A stretch of DNA of 18,856 bases from Scatomorpha sp964345235 (lineage in GTDB: Bacteria; Bacillota; Clostridia; Oscillospirales; Oscillospiraceae): the NCBI GenBank assembly GCA_964345235.1, contig CAYFQE010000019.1, forward strand, positions 1 through 18,856, in the 5' to 3' direction. The notes beneath the pieces were generated by a model. The model saw nothing but the letters and a program-made list of their open reading frames with translations, ran no database searches and was not told the DNA's origin. Below, piece after piece: positions 13,431 to 18,856 of this stretch. Every line of letters starts with the position of its first letter. The stretch's first letter is position 1. The translations under genes were made by a program, and so were the position numbers.

Positions 13431-14735
13431 TTACGAAATCCTGTCTAAAATTATTGGAGAAGGCTCTTTAGGCTCATCGCAAATACTTATTGCGGCTTTT
13501 AGTCTTTTTTCGGCTCTTTCGGCAGATAAAAGGTCTTTTGCATGAATTTTTGCAATCAGCTCTCCTTTTTGCACCTTGTAGGCGCATTTTTTATTGAACT
13601 CGATTCCGACTCTAAGGTCTATCTCGTCGTCCTTCTTCGCCCTGCCGCCGCCAAGCTCCATGGCAATAAGCCCCACGCTGTCGGCCTCGATTCTCGAGAT
13701 GAATCCCTCTTTATCCGCAAAGACTTCATGTATCACGGGAGCCGTTATAAGAATATTGCTGTCGTCTAATGAGCTTGTATCGCCGCCCTGAGCCTCTACC
13801 ATCTGCCTTAGCTTTTTAAGCGCCGAGCCGTTTTTAATGTTCTCTTCCAGTTTTACCCTGGCCTCTTCCTCGGTTTTAAAAAGGCCTGCCGCCACCAGCG
13901 TTTCGGCGCAGAGCTCTATGCAAAGAGCATAAAAACGAGGCTCCGACTCGCCCTTTAAAAAGTCTATGGCTTCCTTGACCTCTAGCGCGTTGCCCACCAT
14001 GTAGCCCAGAGGCTCGCTCATATCCGTGATAAAGGCGGAGCACTGTTTTCCGGCTCTTTTTCCTATCTCGACCATTTCGGAGGCAAGCTCTCTTGCGCTC
14101 TCCAATGTTTTCATCAATGCGCCCTCGCCGCACTTTACATCGAGCGATATGATGTCGGCTCCCGCCGCCAGCTTTTTCGACATTATGCTCGAGGCGATAA
14201 GCGGGATTGAGTCTACCGTGCCCGTGACATCTCGAAGAGCGTAGAGCTTTTTATCGGCAGGGACCAAGTTTTGAGTTTGCGAGGCTATCGCAAGTCCGTA
14301 TTTATTCACAATTTCAATAAACTTGTCGTCTGAAAGCGCCGAATTAAAACCGGTAAAGCTCATGAGCTTATCGAGCGTTCCGCCTGTAAAGCCGAGACCT
14401 CTGCCCGAGAGCTTGGCCATCTTTATGCCGCAAGAGGCAAGAAGAGGCACTACAACTATCGAGGTTTTGTCGCCAACGCCGCCGCTCGAGTGCTTATCGG
14501 CCTTTACGCCTTCGATGCCGCTTAAATCAATAACTTCGCCGCTTTTAAGCATGGCGCTTGTGAGATAGCTTGTTTCAGATTTGCTCATGCCTTTTAGCAC
14601 AATGGCCATCAAAAGCGCCGAGACCTGATAGTCGGCAACCTCGCCCGACTCCATGCCTTCGATAAAGAAATTTATCTCTTCCTCACTGAGCTCCATGGCC
14701 TTTTTCTTTTTTTCTATAATCTCGACTATGTTCAT
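13431..14735 (-). CDS. pdp: Pyrimidine-nucleoside phosphorylase (thymidine/pyrimidine phosphorylase family)
   Basis: A cytoplasmic enzyme that splits uridine, thymidine or deoxyuridine with phosphate to the base and (deoxy)ribose-1-phosphate for nucleoside salvage. Length (434 residues) is typical. The phosphate-binding signature KHSSGGVGDKTS lies at 81-92, and the family signature LSGRGLGFTGGTLDKL at 109-124. Substrate-site residues are R168 (YALRDVTGTV), S183 and K187 (SSIMSKK). The start has a near-perfect GGAGG upstream and a consensus promoter, divergent from pheST. Pyrimidine-nucleoside phosphorylase is favoured over thymidine phosphorylase (DeoA) because that is the usual Firmicutes form; specificity is not proven. 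Confidence 0.93.
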   Translation of the reverse strand: MNIVEIIEKKKKAMELSEEEINFFIEGMESGEVADYQVSALLMAIVLKGMSKSETSYLTSAMLKSGEVIDLSGIEGVKADKHSSGGVGDKTSIVVVPLLASCGIKMAKLSGRGLGFTGGTLDKLMSFTGFNSALSDDKFIEIVNKYGLAIASQTQNLVPADKKLYALRDVTGTVDSIPLIASSIMSKKLAAGADIISLDVKCGEGALMKTLESARELASEMVEIGKRAGKQCSAFITDMSEPLGYMVGNALEVKEAIDFLKGESEPRFYALCIELCAETLVAAGLFKTEEEARVKLEENIKNGSALKKLRQMVEAQGGDTSSLDDSNILITAPVIHEVFADKEGFISRIEADSVGLIAMELGGGRAKKDDEIDLRVGIEFNKKCAYKVQKGELIAKIHAKDLLSAERAEKRLKAAISICDEPKEPSPIILDRIS

Positions 14736-14775
14736 ATCTCATCCTCCGAGAATTAAATTTTTCGTATCTGAATTA

Positions 14776-14803
14776 ATTATATTATATTAGCTCATTTTGT
14801 CAA
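14776..14803 (-). promoter_or_regulatory. Promoter of the nucleoside phosphorylase gene
   Basis: On the minus strand a consensus TTGACA, 16-bp spacer and TATAAT. Its -35 lies back to back with the -35 of the pheST promoter, 5 bp apart. Confidence 0.75.
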
Positions 14804-14808
14804 TTTGT

Positions 14809-14837
14809 TTGACAGCAGAGCGTTTATGTGTTATAAA
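14809..14837 (+). promoter_or_regulatory. Promoter of the pheST T-box transcript
   Basis: TTGACA, 17-bp spacer and TATAAA. It would start a leader of about 240 nt that contains the whole T-box before pheS. Confidence 0.75.
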
Positions 14838-14843
14838 TTCATT

Positions 14844-15066
14844 GCCCCCACAGGGCGCTTGAGGAATATAGCTTGCACCGCTTCACAGAGAGCACGGATC
14901 TGCGGCTTAGAGTCCGCGCGTTGCAGGAGAGCTTAGTTCGCCTTAAAGCTTACCGGCTAATCCCCGGCGGTATGATGCCCGTTATCGCAAAAGAGAGTCG
15001 CATTATATGCGAAATTAAGGTGGTACCGCGGAGTTTGCTTCGTCCTTTATCGGACGGGGTTTTTTT
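14844..15066 (+). ncRNA. T-box riboswitch controlling pheST
   Basis: A leader RNA that reads uncharged tRNA-Phe and permits transcription of pheST when charging is low. The hallmark T-box sequence AAGGTGGTACCGCGG is at 15017-15031; its TGGT bulge matches a tRNA acceptor end ACCA. A clear Stem III hairpin (TCGCAT-TAT-ATGCGA) lies at 14998-15012, and a TACCG...CGGTA helix in the Stem II region lies upstream of it. Stem I shows the AGAGAG element at 14887-14892. A TTC triplet followed by G at 14937-14939 is the likely Phe specifier, consistent with the downstream genes, but I could not fold Stem I fully by eye. Confidence 0.9.
15038..15066 (+). terminator. Regulated terminator of the T-box
   Basis: CTTCGTCC pairs with GGACGGGG (8 bp including two G-U pairs), followed by seven T. 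The TCGTCC arm is also needed for the antiterminator with the T-box sequence, so the two structures exclude each other. Confidence 0.85.
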
Positions 15067-15084
15067 ATTTTTGGGAGGAATAAG

Positions 15085-16110
15085 ATGCAGAAAATCATTA
15101 TGGAGCTTGAGGAGAGATCCTTAGCCGAAATCGCCCTTGTCTCGAGCTTGGAGCAAGTAGAAACTTTCAGACTTAAATATCTCGGCAAGAAGGGCGAGCT
15201 CACCGGACTTTTAAAGCGGATGGGGAGTGTTTCGCCCGAGGAAAGACCCGTTATCGGCGCTCTTACAAACTCGCTCAGAGAAAAGCTAACCGAGGCCATA
15301 GCCTCGAAGAAGGCGGCCATAGAGGGAGAAGAGCTTAAAAGAAAGCTCACCGAGGACTCGCTCGACATTACCCTGCCTGCAAAAAATCTCGGGCTGGGCA
15401 AAAAGCACCCTCTCACTCTCGTCATCGACGAGATGAAAGAGCTTTTTTTGGGCATGGGTTTTTCATTATACGACGGACCCGAAATTGAGCTTTCGGAATA
15501 TAACTTCGATAGATTAAATTCGCCCGCAAACCACCCTTCGAGAGAGTGGACCGATACCTTTTACCTCGACCCGATGTCGATGACTCTTTTAAGAGCGCAC
15601 ACCTCCTCGATGGAGCCGCGCATAATGGAGAGCGGCCAGCCTCCCATAAAGGCCGCCGTTTTCGGCCGTTGCTACAGAAAAGACGAGGTCGATGCCACGC
15701 ACAGCCCGATGTTCCACCAGATGGAGGGACTTTATATCGATAAGGGCATAAGCTTTGCAAACCTCAAATCTTCACTTCACAAAATGGCAACCCTGATGTA
15801 CGGCCCCAACACCAAAACCCGTTTCAGGCCGCACCACTTCCCCTTCACAGAACCCAGCTGCGAGATGGATGTGCAATGTCACGAGTGCGGCGGCATCGGT
15901 TGCCGCGTTTGCAAGGGCGAGGGCTGGATTGAGCTTTTGGGTGCGGGCGTATGCAACCCCAAGGTTTTAAAGATGAGCGGGATTGACCCCGATATCTACT
16001 CGGGCTGGGCCTTCGGCATGGGACTTGAAAGAGCCGCCATGCGCCGCTTTAACATCTCGGACTTAAGACTTTTCTTCGAGAACGACCTGCGCTTTTTAGA
16101 GCAGTTTTAA
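15085..16110 (+). CDS. pheS: Phenylalanine-tRNA ligase alpha subunit
   Basis: The catalytic subunit of the alpha2-beta2 PheRS, which attaches Phe to tRNA-Phe in the cytoplasm. An N-terminal coiled-coil arm (about 1-90) precedes the class II aminoacyl-tRNA synthetase core. Motif 2 is seen as FGRCYRKDEVDATHSPMFHQ (193-212), the Phe-binding segment as FTEPSCEMDV (254-263) and motif 3 as GMGLERAAMRR (311-321), with A309 in the pocket position that controls size selectivity. Four cysteines (C265, C268, C273, C276) in an inserted CxxCGGxGCxxC loop suggest a zinc site, a variant found in other Firmicutes PheS. Length (341) is normal. GGGAGG precedes the ATG; pheT follows after 13 bp. Confidence 0.97.
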   Translation: MQKIIMELEERSLAEIALVSSLEQVETFRLKYLGKKGELTGLLKRMGSVSPEERPVIGALTNSLREKLTEAIASKKAAIEGEELKRKLTEDSLDITLPAKNLGLGKKHPLTLVIDEMKELFLGMGFSLYDGPEIELSEYNFDRLNSPANHPSREWTDTFYLDPMSMTLLRAHTSSMEPRIMESGQPPIKAAVFGRCYRKDEVDATHSPMFHQMEGLYIDKGISFANLKSSLHKMATLMYGPNTKTRFRPHHFPFTEPSCEMDVQCHECGGIGCRVCKGEGWIELLGAGVCNPKVLKMSGIDPDIYSGWAFGMGLERAAMRRFNISDLRLFFENDLRFLEQF

Positions 16111-16123
16111 TTGGAGGTAAAAC

Positions 16124-18520
16124 ATGGTTATTTCCAGAAAATGGCTCAACTCTTATTTAGAGCCCAACTTAAATGATATAGACGACAAGACTTTTGCCGC
16201 CCGCATGACGATGACAGGCTCTAAGGTCGAAACAATCGAGCGCTTCGGCGACGATATAAGCGGCATTTATATTGCAAAAATACTATCTATTAAGCCGCAC
16301 GAAAACGCCGACAATCTCTCTGTTTTGGAAGTAAGTGCGGGCGATAAAGGAATTTTCAACATCGTAAGCGGCGCTCCAAACTTGGAAGTCGGCGCGCTTT
16401 GCTTGCTCGCAACTCCCGGCGCAGGCATCGGCAAAGGCGTTGTTTTGGAACCCAGAAACTTTAGAGGCGTTTTATCCGAGGGTATGCTTCTCTCGGCCGC
16501 AGAACTCGGCCTCAGCTCGCACGAGCTCCCCGGCGCTTGCCCCGACGGGATTTACATAGTAAAAGACCAAAATCTAAGCGAGGGCATGCCCTTATCCGCT
16601 CTATTCGATATGAGCGACAGCGTTTTCGAGTTTGAGATTACCCCCAACAGACCCGACTGCCTTTCATATATCGGCCTTGCGCGCGAAGCGGCGGCAAGCT
16701 TCGACAGGGAGCTAATAATAAAAGAGCCCAAAGAGAGGCCCCTTGCCGGAAAAAACAGCGTTTTGCCCACAATAAAAATTGAAGACCCGAAGCTTTGCCT
16801 GAGATACATGGGCGGCATGGTTAAAAATGTTAAAATCGAGCCCTCTCCCAAGTGGCTCAGAGAAAGACTGCACTTTTCGGGAGTTAGGCCCATTAACAAC
16901 ATTGTAGATATAACAAACTATGTAATGCTTGAGTACGGCCAGCCCATGCACGCCTTCGACTTCGGCACGATAAACGGCGGAATTACCGTAAGACTTCCCC
17001 GAGAGGGCGAAACGATAACAACCCTCGACGGAAACGAGAGAAACATAGATTCCGACGCCCTTTTAATCTGCGACGATTTGCGTCCCGTCGGCATTGCCGG
17101 CGTTATGGGCGGCGAGGGCTCGGAAATCACCGCCGATACTAAGCATGTGTTCTTCGAATCGGCCAACTTCGATTCAAGCTCGATAAGAAAAACAGCGCAG
17201 AAGCTGAATATGCGCACCGAGTCTTCCGCAAAGTATTCCAAGGGCATCGATCCTGAGCTTTGCCGTTTGGGACTTTTGAAGGCGCTGGAACTTGTCGAGG
17301 AGCTCGGAGCCGGCGAAGTTGTTCATGAGATTTGTGATGAATATCCCGGCAAAAAGGAGCCGCTCTATCTCCCCTTCGAGCCCGAGAAGATAAACAGGGT
17401 TATCGGAAGCTCACTGGACGAGGAGTTTATGCTTAAAACCTTGGAAAAGCTCGGTTTTTCATATGACGGAAAGAAGATTCTAGTTCCCTCGTGGAGAAAC
17501 GATTTAGACCCCGATTACCCCGCAAACCACTTTGCTGAGGAAGTTTGCAGAATCTACGGCTATGATGTTTTAGCTCCCAAAGACTCGGGCGGCTCGGGCG
17601 AAATTGCCGGAAAATACACCGACTTTCAAAAAGTGCAAATCAAGCTTTCGGAAGTTGCGAGGGCGGCGGGCTACTATGAGATAGTGACATATTCATTCTT
17701 CTCTCCCGGAAACTTCGATCTTATCAATCTCGCTCCTGATTCCGCCAAGAGGGACGGAATTGTAATACTAAACCCCCTGGGCGAGGACACCTCTATGATG
17801 AGGACAACCACACTTCCCGCCATGCTCGAAACCCTGGCGCGCAACCAAAACTATAAGAACAAAAACGCCAGGCTCTATGACTTCGGCAGAATTTATTTAA
17901 AGCGCAAGGGCGATGTTTTGGCCGATGAGCGGCCCTACCTCACCCTCGGCGCCTATGGCGACATGGATTTCTTCGAGCTTAAAGGCCATGTTGAAGCCAT
18001 GCTCAAGGCGCTAAGGATTGAAAACTGCTCATTCGTAAGAGACGACGGCGAGGGCGCCTATCACCCCGGCAGAGCCGCCGCAGTTTGCATAGGCGATGAG
18101 AAAGTCGGAATGCTGGGCGAAATTCACCCCGTATGCGTTAAAAACTATTCTCTTTCAGGCTCGGTCTTTGCCGCGGAGCTCGATATGCTCAAGCTCACCG
18201 AACACTTGGGCAAGAGCCCCGAGTATAAACCCTTGGCCCTCTTCCCCGCATCTCTGCGCGATATATCCCTTGTATTAAACAAGGAAATTAGCGCAGGAGA
18301 GCTTAGAGAGAAGATTCGGGAATTTGGAGGCGAGCTCTTGGAGAGCGCCGAAGTCTTCGATGTCTATGAGGGCGCGGGCATAGCCGATGGCAAAAAGGCC
18401 ATAGCTCTCTCGCTCAGCTTTAGAAGCCGGAGCGAAACCTTGAGAGACAGCGTGGTTGATGAGCTTATAGAGCAGATTTTAGCGGGAGTCGAGAAAGAAC
18501 TCGGAGCAAAGCTCAGATAA
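16124..18520 (+). CDS. pheT: Phenylalanine-tRNA ligase beta subunit
   Basis: The tRNA-binding and editing subunit of PheRS. The order of domains is normal: an N-terminal OB-fold tRNA-binding domain (about 45-150, with KILSIKPHENADNLSVLEV and IVSGAPN), the B3/B4 editing region (about 215-390, with VDITNYVMLEYGQPMHAFD), a B5 domain (about 405-475), a catalytic-like core (about 490-690), and a C-terminal ferredoxin-fold anticodon-binding domain (about 705-798, with FPASLRDISLVL). The length of 798 residues is standard. GGAGG lies upstream of the ATG. Expression should follow the T-box together with pheS. Confidence 0.97.
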   Translation: MVISRKWLNSYLEPNLNDIDDKTFAARMTMTGSKVETIERFGDDISGIYIAKILSIKPHENADNLSVLEVSAGDKGIFNIVSGAPNLEVGALCLLATPGAGIGKGVVLEPRNFRGVLSEGMLLSAAELGLSSHELPGACPDGIYIVKDQNLSEGMPLSALFDMSDSVFEFEITPNRPDCLSYIGLAREAAASFDRELIIKEPKERPLAGKNSVLPTIKIEDPKLCLRYMGGMVKNVKIEPSPKWLRERLHFSGVRPINNIVDITNYVMLEYGQPMHAFDFGTINGGITVRLPREGETITTLDGNERNIDSDALLICDDLRPVGIAGVMGGEGSEITADTKHVFFESANFDSSSIRKTAQKLNMRTESSAKYSKGIDPELCRLGLLKALELVEELGAGEVVHEICDEYPGKKEPLYLPFEPEKINRVIGSSLDEEFMLKTLEKLGFSYDGKKILVPSWRNDLDPDYPANHFAEEVCRIYGYDVLAPKDSGGSGEIAGKYTDFQKVQIKLSEVARAAGYYEIVTYSFFSPGNFDLINLAPDSAKRDGIVILNPLGEDTSMMRTTTLPAMLETLARNQNYKNKNARLYDFGRIYLKRKGDVLADERPYLTLGAYGDMDFFELKGHVEAMLKALRIENCSFVRDDGEGAYHPGRAAAVCIGDEKVGMLGEIHPVCVKNYSLSGSVFAAELDMLKLTEHLGKSPEYKPLALFPASLRDISLVLNKEISAGELREKIREFGGELLESAEVFDVYEGAGIADGKKAIALSLSFRSRSETLRDSVVDELIEQILAGVEKELGAKLR

Positions 18521-18533
18521 AAATTCTTATATA

Positions 18534-18563
18534 AAAATGGCTGTAGGAAACTACGGCCATTTT
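18534..18563 (+). terminator. Terminator of the pheST operon
   Basis: A 13-bp stem (AAAATGGCTGTAG / CTACGGCCATTTT, one T-G wobble) with a GAAA tetraloop, followed by ATTTATT, 13 bp after the pheT stop. Confidence 0.8.
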
Positions 18564-18632
18564 ATTTATTCTCTATTCTTATTATAGCAAAATCATTAAC
18601 TTTTATTGGATATATATGCTTGCTTTCACACG

Positions 18633-18695
18633 CTCCCTTGGCTCCACTGTGCAAGGGGAGCTGTCAAAAATTCAGAGAATTTTTGACTGAGGGGT
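18633..18695. repeat. Palindromic intergenic repeat, first type
   Basis: CTCCCTTG pairs with CAAGGGGAG (one bulged G), followed by a perfect 11-bp hairpin GTCAAAAATTC-AGA-GAATTTTTGAC and then TGAGGGGTT. The pattern CTCCCTTG...CAAGGGGAGCTGTC...GACTGAGGGG is one I associate with intergenic repeats of gut Clostridia. It has no coding capacity; an open frame across it is chance. Confidence 0.6.
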
Positions 18696-18805
18696 TGCTG
18701 TGCCGCCGTAATTATTTCTATAAATTCTAGCGGCTGATGTCGGCTTAATAGCGGTACTGTATTGCAAACGACTTTACAGCTCAGTATGTTCAAGCCTATT
18801 GTCAA

Positions 18806-18856
18806 CCCGCCCGCCACGGCTAACGCCGTGCCACCCGCCCTTACACAGGGCGGGCA
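18806..18856. repeat. Palindromic intergenic repeat, second type, cut by the window end
   Basis: CACGGC-TAAC-GCCGTG is followed by CCCGCCCT-TACAC-AGGGCGGG and CA. The order and the TACAC loop are the same as in the core of the 109-bp element at 10938-11046, but the second stem has different paired bases. The right part is outside the window. The 18696-18805 stretch between the repeats shows nothing I can identify. Confidence 0.6.

Noticed and set aside
15877..15930. The Cys4 insertion in PheS as a novelty
   Set aside because: CxxCGGxGCxxC insertions are known in other Firmicutes PheS proteins, so it is a family variant.
18626..18817. A 63-codon minus-strand open frame
   Set aside because: It lies across the palindromic repeat and has no ribosome binding site; it is open by chance.

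Overview
The window looks like a chromosomal segment of a low-to-mid GC member of the Firmicutes, probably an uncultured Clostridia. The evidence is the T-box in front of pheST, strong AGGAGG-type ribosome binding sites with frequent GTG and TTG starts, TTGACA/TATAAT-type promoters, a GerMN-type lipoprotein, a Gx-transporter/NusG-domain-II pair, and GC-rich palindromic repeats of a kind common in gut Clostridia. I see no rRNA, tRNA, CRISPR array, prophage or intact insertion sequence. Almost everything is housekeeping or cell-envelope functions.

Layout. (1) 1-2522, minus strand: a D-Ala-D-Ala carboxypeptidase followed by an Mrp/ApbC Fe-S carrier ATPase. (2) 2698-6397, plus strand: an OmpR-type response regulator, its sensor kinase, a GerMN-like lipoprotein and an M24 aminopeptidase. 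(3) 6398-6664: a non-coding stretch between convergent genes. It holds two mini-ORFs that both encode an Arg-Leu-Arg motif, mutually exclusive hairpins and a strong terminator. (4) 6665-7782, minus: NusG-domain-II protein, Gx transporter and a small unknown protein. (5) 7894-10891, plus: an FHA-SEDS fusion (FtsW/RodA family) and its partner class B penicillin-binding protein. (6) 10892-11078: a 109-bp palindromic MITE-like repeat. (7) 11079-14735, minus: a MalY/PatB-type PLP enzyme, a 55-residue zinc-ribbon protein, a small P-loop NTPase and pyrimidine-nucleoside phosphorylase. (8) 14809-18563, plus: promoter, T-box riboswitch, pheS, pheT and terminator. (9) 18564-18856: intergenic repeats, the last one cut by the window edge.

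How the genes work together. Peptidoglycan is the recurring theme: the carboxypeptidase trims stem peptides, the SEDS protein polymerises glycan and the PBP cross-links it. The two-component system with its lipoprotein is arranged like the actinobacterial MtrAB-LpqB envelope-sensing module. Two of the divergent gene pairs have promoters whose -35 boxes overlap or nearly touch, so the two directions probably compete for RNA polymerase.

The observations most worth following up are: the orphan RLR leader-peptide/alternating-hairpin RNA at 6459-6647; the sensor kinase whose true N-terminus appears to need a one-base frameshift in an A5 run; the shared -35 and apparently leaderless start at 7782; the FHA-SEDS fusion with altered phosphothreonine-contact residues; and the palindromic repeat family with compensatory changes. 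None of these is proven from sequence alone.
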